From Streptomyces sp. CB01580 (lineage in GTDB: Bacteria; Actinomycetota; Actinomycetes; Streptomycetales; Streptomycetaceae), in contig NZ_LIXJ01000005.1 of NCBI RefSeq assembly GCF_001905795.1, positions 186,001 to 250,000 of the forward strand: 64,000 bases of DNA. The letters are read 5' to 3'. Below, piece by piece: positions 42,609 through 50,563 of this stretch. The first letter of the stretch is position 1, and each line of letters starts with the position of its first letter. The notes beneath the pieces are model-generated. The model saw only the letters and a list, made by a program, of their open reading frames with translations. It did no database searches and was not told the DNA's origin. The position numbers and the translations under genes were made by a program.

Positions 42609-43765
42609 GGGCGTTCGCCCCCCACGTTCCGGGAACGGGGGGAATCGGGCAGGGGGTGCCCCTCGTCGAACAGGCCCAGGCCGGTGAGCTCCTCGTGGAG
42701 CCAGGCGGGCAGCGGGACGCCCTCGCGCCGTCGGTGGAGCGCCCGTTCGGCCTCCCGCCAGCCCGGGTAGCGGACCTCCTCGTCGGTTCCGGGTGCGGGC
42801 GGGCTCGCGTTGACGGTCCCGAAGAGTTCCCGCATCGCCTCCGCGAAGCCGTCGCCGGGGCGCAGCCGTCCGGGGTCGACGGCGAGCAGCAGGAAGCCGA
42901 TGCCGTCGTCGGTCCCCCGCGACTCCTCGTCGTCCGCCAGGGCCTGCGGGGCGGGCCCGGTGGCGCTTCCGGAGAGCCCGGCGGCGAGCACCTCGACGGC
43001 CAGGGCGAGGCCGAAGCCCTTGTACGCCCCGGTCTCCGGGTCCCCGCCGAGCCAGCGCAGCCGGGCCTCGCCCCGGTCGTAGGCTCCGGGGTCGGTGACG
43101 GAGGTGCCGTGCTCGTCCTCCAGCCATCCCGGCGGCACGGGTTCCTCGTGCCGTGCCGCGAGTCGGAGCCGGCCGGTGGGGACGGCCGTGGTGCTCATGT
43201 CGAGGACGAAGGGGTGGCCGGGGAGGGCGGGGGCGGCCACGGCGAGGGGGTTGGTGCCGAGCAGCGGCAGCGCCCCGCGGGGGGCCGGGACGAGTCGTTG
43301 GCCTCCGCAGTTGCTCGCCACGAGGCCCACCATTCCGGCCGCCGCGGCACGCCCCGCGTGGAAGCCGGCGCATCCGAAGTGGGTGCCGCCGCGTACGGCG
43401 ACGAGTCCGATGCCGTGCTTCCGGGCCCGTGCCACGGCGTCGTCCATCGCCTCGGCCGCCGCCCACAGCCCGAGGGCGCGCCGGTGGTCGATGACGGCGC
43501 AGGCGCCGAGGTCGGTCACGGTGGTGGGTTCGGCGCGCGGGTCGCAGCGTCCGGACTTCAGCAGCGGGAGGTAGAGCCGGGCGAGGTTGAACAGTCCGTG
43601 CGAGGAGAATCCGCTCAACTCGCCGTGGCAGAGCGCCTCGGCGGCGGTGCGGGCGCGGGCGGCGTGGAGGCCGTGGCGGGTGAAGAGGTCGGTGAGGGCG
43701 TCGAGCAGCCGTTCGTGGGCGACGAGGACGGAGGGCGCCCCGGCCTGACGGACGGTGGTGGTCAT
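42605..43765 (-). CDS. Ldh_2-family NAD(P)-dependent dehydrogenase (malate/ureidoglycolate dehydrogenase type)
   Basis: This 386-residue member of the malate/L-sulfolactate/ureidoglycolate dehydrogenase fold contains ALCHGELSGFSSHGLFNLARLYLPLLKSG with the catalytic-loop Ser/His, GLVAVRGGTHFGCAGFHAGRAAAAGMVGLVASNC, LLGTNPLAVAAPA, and ETGAYKGFGLALAVEVLAAGLSGS. It interconverts 2-hydroxy and 2-oxo acids, or reduces cyclic imines as in the piperideine-carboxylate reductases of this family. The TGATG overlap couples it to the M20 gene. Confidence 0.82.
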   Translation of the reverse strand: MTTTVRQAGAPSVLVAHERLLDALTDLFTRHGLHAARARTAAEALCHGELSGFSSHGLFNLARLYLPLLKSGRCDPRAEPTTVTDLGACAVIDHRRALGLWAAAEAMDDAVARARKHGIGLVAVRGGTHFGCAGFHAGRAAAAGMVGLVASNCGGQRLVPAPRGALPLLGTNPLAVAAPALPGHPFVLDMSTTAVPTGRLRLAARHEEPVPPGWLEDEHGTSVTDPGAYDRGEARLRWLGGDPETGAYKGFGLALAVEVLAAGLSGSATGPAPQALADDEESRGTDDGIGFLLLAVDPGRLRPGDGFAEAMRELFGTVNASPPAPGTDEEVRYPGWREAERALHRRREGVPLPAWLHEELTGLGLFDEGHPLPDSPRSRNVGGERP

Positions 43766-45189
43766 CACGCGGTGGTACTGCCTTTCGGGTGAACGTTCCC
43801 CTGGGCGGGGACGGGGGCGTTGACGGGATCGGGTCGGACGAGCTCCTCGGCGAAGGCGCCCAGGAGGCGGGAGACGATCCGGGCGAAGCGCTCCAGGTCG
43901 TCGAGGTCGATGAACTCCCCTTGCGCGTGTGCGTGGTTGGCGTCCAGGGAGCCGGGGCCGAGGACCGTGGTGTGGGTGCCGGGCAGCCCGCTCACCCAGA
44001 TCGCGTCGCAGGTGAAGCCGGGGTCGTCGGGGGGTGCGGGGAGGGCTCCGGCCGCGCTCAGCAGCGCCTCGGCCCACGGGTCGCCGTTGCGCAGGGCCGG
44101 CAGGTTCCGTTTGTCCCAGCGCAGCCGGACGAGCCGGGCGCCGTCCTCGGCGGTGCGGGCGAACGCGTGGGTGGCGCCGAAGCGTTCGGTGAACGCGGCC
44201 AGTCCGGAGCCGAGGGCGTCGGTGAGGGCGGCGGCGAGCCGCGCTCCGTCGGCTCCGGTGCCGTAGGAGAGGTTGAGGAGGAGGGTGCCGGTGCCGTAGA
44301 CGCGATTGTGGCGTTCGCCGGTGTGCAGCCCGGCCACGCAGACGCGGGTGCCGGGGACGGCGCCGTCGAGGCGGTGGGCCAGGTGCTGGGCGAGGTGGCC
44401 GAGCAGGACGGTGGCGTTGTGCCCGGCCTCGGGCCGGTCGTCGATGGCGTCCTCGCCCTCGACGGTGATGCGTGCCGTCATGGCGGCGGTCGCGCGGGGC
44501 AGGGAGCGCAGCCCGGTCGGCTCGCAGAAGACGTTGATCCGTCCGTAGTGACCGGCGGCGATCAGCGGGCGGGTGCCGTAGGTGCCCATCGCCCCGCCCT
44601 CCTCGCCCGCCACGGCCTGCACGAGGACGGCCACGTCCCGGCCGAGCGCCGGGTGCGCGGCGGCAGCGGCCCGGATCCCGGCGAGCAGGGCCACCGCGGG
44701 TCCCTTGGCGTCGACGGCCCCCCGGCCGTGGAATCGGCGGCCGTCGAAGCGGACCGGTTCGACGCCGGCCACGGTGTCGAGGTGCACGTTGAACATGACG
44801 GTGCGGGCGGGCGGCAGCCGGGGCCCCAGGCGCAGCAACAGGCTGGGCTGGGCGGTGAGGAAGCCGGGGTCCGCGCGGGCCGCCTCCCGTACCACCACGG
44901 GGACGCCTGGGCGTTCCAGCCAGCTCGGATCGGCGGGAGCGTGCTGTACGACGCTCAGCCCGCAGGGCGCGGCGGCCCCGGCATAGAGCTCCTGTGCGGT
45001 GTGCAGGGGGTGTTCGCCGTCAGTGCCGCCTTCGGTGCCGCCCGAAGTGGCGCTGATTGCGGTGCCGCCGTCGGCGGAGCCTTCGAGCGGGCCTTCCAGG
45101 GGGCCGGCCGTGGGCAGGTCCAGCAGACGCAGGAGGAGTTCGTGGTCGCTCGCGTGCAGGAGGGGCGACGGCGGAAGGGGTGTGTTCAC
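43765..45189 (-). CDS. M20-family metallohydrolase (ArgE/DapE-like)
   Basis: This 474-residue zinc amidohydrolase has the metal ligand His and Asp in FNVHLDTVAG, Asp in GRGAVDAKGP, the Glu-Glu pair in AVAGEEGGAMGT, Glu in VFCEPTG, and a C-terminal His in GLPGTHTTVLGPGS. ArgE/DapE/LysK-type members remove N-acyl groups from amino acids or amino sugars. Its role here may be deprotection of an N-acylated intermediate. The N-terminal 60 residues hold a Gly/Pro/Glu-rich repetitive insertion (GPLEGPLEGS). The GTG overlaps the stop of the small 72-residue ORF. Confidence 0.84.
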   Translation of the reverse strand: MNTPLPPSPLLHASDHELLLRLLDLPTAGPLEGPLEGSADGGTAISATSGGTEGGTDGEHPLHTAQELYAGAAAPCGLSVVQHAPADPSWLERPGVPVVVREAARADPGFLTAQPSLLLRLGPRLPPARTVMFNVHLDTVAGVEPVRFDGRRFHGRGAVDAKGPAVALLAGIRAAAAAHPALGRDVAVLVQAVAGEEGGAMGTYGTRPLIAAGHYGRINVFCEPTGLRSLPRATAAMTARITVEGEDAIDDRPEAGHNATVLLGHLAQHLAHRLDGAVPGTRVCVAGLHTGERHNRVYGTGTLLLNLSYGTGADGARLAAALTDALGSGLAAFTERFGATHAFARTAEDGARLVRLRWDKRNLPALRNGDPWAEALLSAAGALPAPPDDPGFTCDAIWVSGLPGTHTTVLGPGSLDANHAHAQGEFIDLDDLERFARIVSRLLGAFAEELVRPDPVNAPVPAQGNVHPKGSTTA

Positions 45190-45404
45190 GAGGTCCCTCC
45201 GCCGGGGCCGTGGTCCGCCGGGGCATCGTCCGTCGGGGTGCGTACCGCCGGGGCGTCCAGGAGTTCCGCCAGGCGGCGGCCCGCCCGGACCACCGGTCCG
45301 TGCGGCCCGCAAGCCGTGCGGTCCGAGGGGGCGGGAGCCGTGCGGTCCGGAGGGCCGGCGGTCGTACGGACCGAAGGGTCGGGGGTGGCGGGGCGGTGTG
45401 TCAC
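45186..45404 (-). CDS. Pro/Arg/Thr-rich 72-residue ORF between Gfo/Idh and M20 genes
   Basis: The GTG at 45404 overlaps the stop of the Gfo/Idh gene by four bases (GTGA), and its own stop overlaps the GTG of the M20 gene in the same way, so it fits the operon perfectly. The product (VTHRPATPDPSVRTTAGPPD... then VRAGRRLAELLDAPAVRTP) is low-complexity with one short amphipathic helix. The DNA contains degenerate copies of a CCGTGCGGTCCG-like unit (about 45297-45380). It may be a real small protein, a linker used for coupling, or a repeat expansion. Confidence 0.45.
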   Translation of the reverse strand: MTHRPATPDPSVRTTAGPPDRTAPAPSDRTACGPHGPVVRAGRRLAELLDAPAVRTPTDDAPADHGPGGGTS

Positions 45405-46372
45405 AGCAGGGCCTTCGCCTCGCAGACGAGACGGGCCGCTTCCGCGGTGGTGGCGAAGTGCCCGTGCGCAAAACCGGGGGAATCCTCGGTGGCGAAGTCC
45501 TGGTAGGCGGCGTGGAAGAAGGCGAGGAGGGCGTCGTCGCGGAAGATCTGGGGCGCGCGGCCGGGGAGTTGGAGCTGGGCGTGGTCGTCGTCCTCGCCGA
45601 CCGGGTAGTGCGCGACGACGGTCGCGTCCCGGAACTCCAGCTCCGCACTGCGGCGGCGGACGGGCGAGGTCAGGTCCGAGCGCAGTCTGGTGCGGACGCC
45701 GTCGGTGTGGTGCAGTTCGACCCGTGCCCCGCCGAGGTGCGGGCGTGCCTCGTGGTCGGTGCGCAGTTCGGTGCAGGAGGCCCGTACGACCTGGGCCGGA
45801 CCGCAGAGGTGTACGGCGAGGGCGAGCGCGTGCGGGATCTCCACTTCCAGGGCGGTGCGGTGGGACCCCGAGGCGAGCGACCGGGTGAAGCGCGGTTTGT
45901 CCTGGTCGATGGTGAGCCGCCGCAGGGGGCCGTAGGGCTCTTCCGTCACCAGTCGCCGCAGCCGCGTGGTGAGTTCGGCGGCCAGCCAGTGGGTGACGGC
46001 CGTCAGTCGGAGGCCCGCTCGCTCGCGCAGCCGGAGCAGGGCGGAGAGCTCGTCCCGGGTGGTGGCGATCGGTTTCTCGATCAGCAGGTGCCTCACCCCG
46101 TGGTCCGCCAGTTCGCGCACCAGCGGCAGCCGGTCGTGCGGCGGGGTGCACACGTGGGCGACGGTCGTCCGCGGGTCGTGCACGTGGCGCAGGGCCTGTT
46201 CCGGTGAGGTGGTGAGGACCACGCCCGACAGATCGCGCGCGAGGTCGGGGCGCGGGTCGCAGCCGATCACCGGTCCCAGTCGGATCTGCCCGGACCGTGC
46301 CAGGTTCCGGAGCGCCTTGAGGTGCAGTCCGGCTCCCGAGCGGCCGAGTCCTACGACCAAGGGCTGTAACAA
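45401..46372 (-). CDS. Gfo/Idh/MocA family oxidoreductase (2); second codon is TTA
   Basis: This 323-residue NAD(P)-binding oxidoreductase reads QPLVVGLGRSGAGLHLKALRNL at the N terminus, VAHVCTPPHDRLPLVRELADHGVRHLLIEKPIATTRDEL with the EKP motif, and EVEIPHALALAVHLCGPAQ with the catalytic-region His. The start is the TTG at 46372, with GAAGGAG at correct spacing. The next codon is TTA (46367-46369), which would make the whole leftward operon bldA-dependent. It is divergent from the didomain aminotransferase, a pairing seen in aminosugar and aminocyclitol pathways. Confidence 0.8.
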   Translation of the reverse strand: MLQPLVVGLGRSGAGLHLKALRNLARSGQIRLGPVIGCDPRPDLARDLSGVVLTTSPEQALRHVHDPRTTVAHVCTPPHDRLPLVRELADHGVRHLLIEKPIATTRDELSALLRLRERAGLRLTAVTHWLAAELTTRLRRLVTEEPYGPLRRLTIDQDKPRFTRSLASGSHRTALEVEIPHALALAVHLCGPAQVVRASCTELRTDHEARPHLGGARVELHHTDGVRTRLRSDLTSPVRRRSAELEFRDATVVAHYPVGEDDDHAQLQLPGRAPQIFRDDALLAFFHAAYQDFATEDSPGFAHGHFATTAEAARLVCEAKALL

Positions 46373-46746
46373 GGTGGCTCCTTCGAGGAGGGAAGAACGG
46401 AAGGAAGGAACGAATGGAGGCGGCGGGCATGGCCGCGCGACCGCCCGTCGTTCTGTGTGATGTCGGAGTCGGTGTCGGCGCGGTGCCATGGGCCTGCGCC
46501 CGTCGCACGGGGTGATGACGAGGGAGCGGAACGGGCTCCCGGCAGCCGGAACGCGCATGCTCCGACGTCCCCGGCGTGTTTCTGCACGGATTTCTACACG
46601 GACCTTTTCGACACCATCGCGCCGACGTCAAGCCAAGTGGGAAATGAGCACCGCAAAGTGTGAAGCGGAAGGGTTTCCGCTACCGGTCGGGTTTCCCCTT
46701 CGGCCACGCTGATCCCACGTGCACCGCGGATCGGGAGGGCGTCAGG
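46373..46746. promoter_or_regulatory. Divergent regulatory region between both arms of cluster 2
   Basis: The 374-base gap is less GC-rich in its right half. It includes a GGAAGGAAGGAACG purine run near 46400 and a tandem repeat TTTCTGCACGGA/TTTCTACACGGA (46579-46602, 11 of 12 identical). An upstream GTG at 46660, in frame with the aminotransferase, would shorten it. Promoters for both arms must lie here; no perfect -35/-10 pair stands out. Confidence 0.5.
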
Positions 46747-49341
46747 GTGGGGGCGGGTTTGGAGATCAACAGCCTTGCAGCACAAGGGATTCGGGGCGGG
46801 TCACCGGACCCCGGAGGGTCCTCGTCACCCGTCCCGTTCTTCTCCCAGGCGAGGGGATTCCAACGGCTCTGGCCGCTGGTCGAACAGAATCTTGAGTGCG
46901 TGTTCGACAGTGGGAAATTCTCCCACGGCGCTCAGGTCGCGGAATGGGAAAAGGAACTGTCCGCCCGCACCGGGGCCCGGTACGCGATCGCCGTGAACAG
47001 CGGTACGGACGCGCTCGTGCTGTTGCTGCGCGCCTGCGGGCTGCGCCCCGGCGACGAGGTGCTGGTGCCCGCGTACTCGTTCTTCGCGACCGCCTCCTCC
47101 GTGGTCCTCGCGGGCGGTGTCCCCCGCTTCGTGGACATCGACCCCGCCACCTACGCCATGGATCCGGACGCCCTGGCCGACGCGGTCACCCCGGCCTGCC
47201 GTTTCGTCATGCCCGTGCATCTCTTCCACACGATGGCGGACATGGCGGCGATCGGCGAAGTGGCGCGGACCCACGGGCTCACGGTCGTGGAGGACAGCGC
47301 CGAGGCGATCGGGATGCGGCGGGGCGGCCGGCACGCCGGGCTCTTCGGGGCGGGCGGGGTGCTCTCGTTCTTCCCCAGCAAAACCCTCGGCGCCCTCGGC
47401 GACGCCGGGGCCGTGCTCACCGACGACCCCGAACTGGCCTACGCCGTCGACGCGTTGCGTCACCACGGACGGGCCGGGCACACCCTCGACAACTTCCCGG
47501 CGATCGCCACGCAAAGCAGTCGCCCCGGGGTGAACAGCAAGATGGACGACGTGCAGGCCGCCGTCCTGCTGGCGAAGTCGACCACTCTGGAGGAGGACAT
47601 CGCCTGCCGCGCAGTTCTGGCGGCCCGCTACACCGAGCGGTTGCGCGACATCCCCGGCGTGCTGCGGCTGCCCCGGTCCACCGCCCGGCCCGAGCGGGGC
47701 GACCGCGACGTCTTCTACGTCTATCTGATCGAGGCCGAGCACCGTGACGACCTCGTCGCCCATCTCGACGCCCACAGGATCGGGACCGAGGTCTACTACC
47801 CGGTGCCCCTGCCCCGGCAGCCCGCCTTCGCCGGGCTCGGCTGCCGCGACCGGCGGTTCCCGCATGCGGAGGCCGCAGCCGGACGGGCCGTGGCACTGCC
47901 GCTGTACCCGGACCTCGGCACCGAGGAGATCGACCGGGTGTGCGAGGCGGTCGCCGACTTCTACGTACGGCAGGCCCCCAGGGCGCCGCGTGCCCCGGAG
48001 GTCCCGCACACCCGGCGCGGGACGGCCGAAGGGGGGCGTGGCAAGGCGGGCGACGAGGCGGCCGCGGAACGTGCGGAGGCCGCAGGACGTAGGGAGACCG
48101 CGGGACGTACGGAGACCGTGGACACGCTCCCCGCGGCGCCGGCCGCGGACAACGCGAACGGTAGGGATACGGACGGCAGGGCCGGGGTCGGGGCCGTCGG
48201 CACCTCCCATGTGCCTCCGGTCCGCGTCGAGTTCTTCCCCCGGAAGCTCTTCGAAGCCGACCGGAAGGAACTGATCGGTCTTTTCCGCGAGGTGGCCCTG
48301 GATCCCTCCCAACGCTTCATCCTCGGCTCCCGCACCGAGGAGTTCGAACGGGTGCTGCGCGATTCCCTCGGCGCGCCCGACGTGGTGCTCTGTGGCAGCG
48401 GCACCTCCGCGCTCGAACTCGTCCTCACCGCGATGGAGGTGGGCGCCGGGGACGAGGTCGTGGTTCCCGCCTTCGGGTGCGCCCCGCTGGCTGCCGCCGT
48501 CGTCAACGTCGGGGGCACCCCGGTCTTCGCGGACATCGATCCGCACACCATGGTCGTCGACCCCGACGACGTGGAGCGCCGCATCGGCCCCCGGACCGCC
48601 GCGCTGATGCCGGCCCACATGTTCTCGGTCATGGCGGACATGCCCCGCTTCACCGACCTCGCCCGGCGCCACGGGCTGCGGCTCGTGGAGGACTCGGCCG
48701 TCGCCCAGGGGGCCGTGCTCGGCTCCACCCCCGCGGGGCTGTGGGGCGACGCCGGAGTCTTCTCCTTCGTGCAGGTGAAGTCCTGCGGGATGCCGGGCGA
48801 GGGCGGCGCCGTGGTGACCCGTGATCCGCAGCTGGCCGCGCGGGTACGGATGCTGCGCAACCACGGGCAGGACGGACGGCAGCGCTTCGTGCACCATCTC
48901 GTCGGCCGCAACAGCCGCTTCGACGAGGTCCAGGCGGCCTTCCAGTTGCACCGGTTCGACGGTTTCCCCGAGCGCCTCGAACGGCGTGCCCGGATCGCCG
49001 ACTACTACAGCGAGCGCTTCGCCCCGCTCGCCGGGCAGGGAATCGTTCCGCCCCCGTCGGGCCGCGACGGCCGCTGCTACTACGTCTACACCCTGCTCGT
49101 CGAGGAACGGGACGCGTTGCGCGCCCACCTCGACCGCGCCGGGGTCGCCACCCACGTCTACTACCCGTTGCCGCTGCCCGAGCAGGCCGCCTTCGCCCCG
49201 TACGCGCCCGTCGGCGAACAGTGGCCCCGGGCTCGGGCCGCCGCCGCCCGCGCGCTGTCGCTGCCGGTGCACCACCTGCTGAGCGACGCCGAGGTGGAGC
49301 ACGTCGCCGACAGCGTGTGCGCCTTCACGGCCGAACGCTGA
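46747..49341 (+). CDS. Fusion of two DegT/DnrJ/EryC1/StrS-family PLP aminotransferases
   Basis: About 864 residues hold two complete sugar-aminotransferase domains. Domain 1 (about 28-408) has AVNSGTDALVLLLRACGL, VVEDSAEAIGMRRGG and Lys212 in FFPSKTLGALGDAG. Domain 2 (about 494-864) has LCGSGTSALELVLTAMEVG, LVEDSAVAQGAVLG and Lys678 in FVQVKSCGMPGEGGAV. An 80-residue Ala/Arg/Glu-rich linker with an AAGRRETAGRTET repeat joins them. The two domains differ enough to imply different keto-sugar or keto-cyclitol substrates, i.e. a single polypeptide performing two aminations. The family normally consists of homodimers of about 370-400 residues, so the fusion is unusual. GTG 46747 has GGGAGGG upstream; GTG 46660 is possible. 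Confidence 0.85.
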   Translation: MGAGLEINSLAAQGIRGGSPDPGGSSSPVPFFSQARGFQRLWPLVEQNLECVFDSGKFSHGAQVAEWEKELSARTGARYAIAVNSGTDALVLLLRACGLRPGDEVLVPAYSFFATASSVVLAGGVPRFVDIDPATYAMDPDALADAVTPACRFVMPVHLFHTMADMAAIGEVARTHGLTVVEDSAEAIGMRRGGRHAGLFGAGGVLSFFPSKTLGALGDAGAVLTDDPELAYAVDALRHHGRAGHTLDNFPAIATQSSRPGVNSKMDDVQAAVLLAKSTTLEEDIACRAVLAARYTERLRDIPGVLRLPRSTARPERGDRDVFYVYLIEAEHRDDLVAHLDAHRIGTEVYYPVPLPRQPAFAGLGCRDRRFPHAEAAAGRAVALPLYPDLGTEEIDRVCEAVADFYVRQAPRAPRAPEVPHTRRGTAEGGRGKAGDEAAAERAEAAGRRETAGRTETVDTLPAAPAADNANGRDTDGRAGVGAVGTSHVPPVRVEFFPRKLFEADRKELIGLFREVALDPSQRFILGSRTEEFERVLRDSLGAPDVVLCGSGTSALELVLTAMEVGAGDEVVVPAFGCAPLAAAVVNVGGTPVFADIDPHTMVVDPDDVERRIGPRTAALMPAHMFSVMADMPRFTDLARRHGLRLVEDSAVAQGAVLGSTPAGLWGDAGVFSFVQVKSCGMPGEGGAVVTRDPQLAARVRMLRNHGQDGRQRFVHHLVGRNSRFDEVQAAFQLHRFDGFPERLERRARIADYYSERFAPLAGQGIVPPPSGRDGRCYYVYTLLVEERDALRAHLDRAGVATHVYYPLPLPEQAAFAPYAPVGEQWPRARAAAARALSLPVHHLLSDAEVEHVADSVCAFTAER

Positions 49342-49348
49342 GACCGCC

Positions 49349-49371
49349 GCCGGGGCCCGCGGGCCTCCGGC
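49349..49371 (+). terminator. Possible terminator after the didomain aminotransferase
   Basis: GCCGGGGCCC-GC-GGGCCTCCGGC forms a hairpin with one bulged base just after the stop. The remaining 210 bases before the UbiA gene hold no gene; they end in an AC-rich stretch that likely carries its promoter and leader. Confidence 0.4.
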
Positions 49372-49582
49372 ACCGGGCCCCCGGCCCGGGTTCCGACCGC
49401 ACCACGACTCGGCTCGAACCGGCAGGCACCGGCCCGAGCCGGGTCCGCCCGGTCCCGTACCGGACATGCCCGTAGGCATCCGCCCCTGGTCCGCCGTCAT
49501 CCCGCGGGCCGCCGACGGACGACACAACACGGCAACGCAACACAGCACAGCAAAACACGACACGAAGGACCGAGAAGAACTC

Positions 49583-50563
49583 ATGACACAGAGCGTCACG
49601 GCCGGCGCCGGGGCAGTGCCCGCCGCGTCCCGGCCGGAGAGCAAGCTGCGCAGTTACCGCAGGCTGGGCAAGCTCGACGTCTTCGACTACTACCTGAGCA
49701 CCCCGGTGGTCCTCGCCGCCGTGCTGCTGCCCCTGACCCCCGGGCTCGACGGGCGGTCCGTCGCCACGCTCGTCCTCTTCCTGCTCGGGCAGGTGCTCGT
49801 CATCATGGCGATGGTCGCCCTGGACGACGTGACCGGCTTCCGCGACGGGAGCGACATCGCCAACTACGGCCCCGACGACCCGCTCCGCAACAAACTGCGC
49901 AAGCCCCTCGTCGCCGGGACCCTCAGCGAGCGCGAGGCGCTCCGTTTCGCCTGGGTCTGCGCGCTGGCCGGGGCGGTCGTGTGGGCGCTCACCGTCGCCC
50001 TCGCCCCGCACCGCCCGCTGTGGGCGCTGATCCTGCTGGGCCTGCTCTACGTCGTCTCCCTCCAGTACTCCTACGGGCTGAAGATCAGTTACCACGGCTT
50101 CCAGGAGGCATTCCTCGCCGCCCTGGGGCTCGTGCTCGTCATCGCTCAGTACGGGCTGCTCACCGGGGAGTTCAGCGGATTCCTGTTCGTGCAGGGCGTG
50201 CTCTTCGGCTTCGGGCCGCTCATGTTCGGGGTGTACTCCAACACCAACGACATCGAGGGCGACCGTGCCGTGGGCCGTCCCACGGTCGCGGTCCTCGTCT
50301 CCCCGCGCGGCAACGCCCTCTTCATCGGCGCCCTGTCCGCCGCCGAATACCTGCTCAGCGTCGCCGCCTCGGCGACCGGGATCGCCCCCTGGTGGTTCGC
50401 GCTCGTCATGCTCCCGGCCGGCTGCCTGCGGCTGCGGCAGTACCTCACCGGCTTCCGTGCCGACAACATCATGGGCGCGCGGCGCATCGGCTTCCGCGTG
50501 CACCGGCTGGGCGTCGTCCTCCTCGTCGTGGCGAACCTCCTCGTCGGGGCGGGGGTCGCATGA
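49583..50563 (+). CDS. UbiA-family membrane prenyltransferase
   Basis: This 326-residue integral membrane protein has about nine hydrophobic helices. It carries the two Asp-rich magnesium/diphosphate-binding motifs of UbiA enzymes: ALDDVTGFRDGSD in the loop after helix 2, and NTNDIEGDRAVGRPT after helix 6. It would transfer an isoprenoid from a prenyl diphosphate to an acceptor, or cyclise it as UbiA-type terpene cyclases do. No dedicated prenyl-diphosphate synthase is near. Its stop overlaps the start of the FAD gene. Confidence 0.85.
   Translation: MTQSVTAGAGAVPAASRPESKLRSYRRLGKLDVFDYYLSTPVVLAAVLLPLTPGLDGRSVATLVLFLLGQVLVIMAMVALDDVTGFRDGSDIANYGPDDPLRNKLRKPLVAGTLSEREALRFAWVCALAGAVVWALTVALAPHRPLWALILLGLLYVVSLQYSYGLKISYHGFQEAFLAALGLVLVIAQYGLLTGEFSGFLFVQGVLFGFGPLMFGVYSNTNDIEGDRAVGRPTVAVLVSPRGNALFIGALSAAEYLLSVAASATGIAPWWFALVMLPAGCLRLRQYLTGFRADNIMGARRIGFRVHRLGVVLLVVANLLVGAGVA

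Noticed and set aside
43765..45648. Longer start of the M20 hydrolase inside the Pro-rich ORF region
   Set aside because: The GTG at 45189 overlaps the upstream stop in the pattern used throughout the operon; the extension is low-complexity.
46825..49644. A 939-codon open frame antisense to the fused aminotransferase
   Set aside because: It mirrors the high-GC third positions of the real gene, is Gly/Val/Asp/His-rich without any family motif, and has no ribosome binding site.
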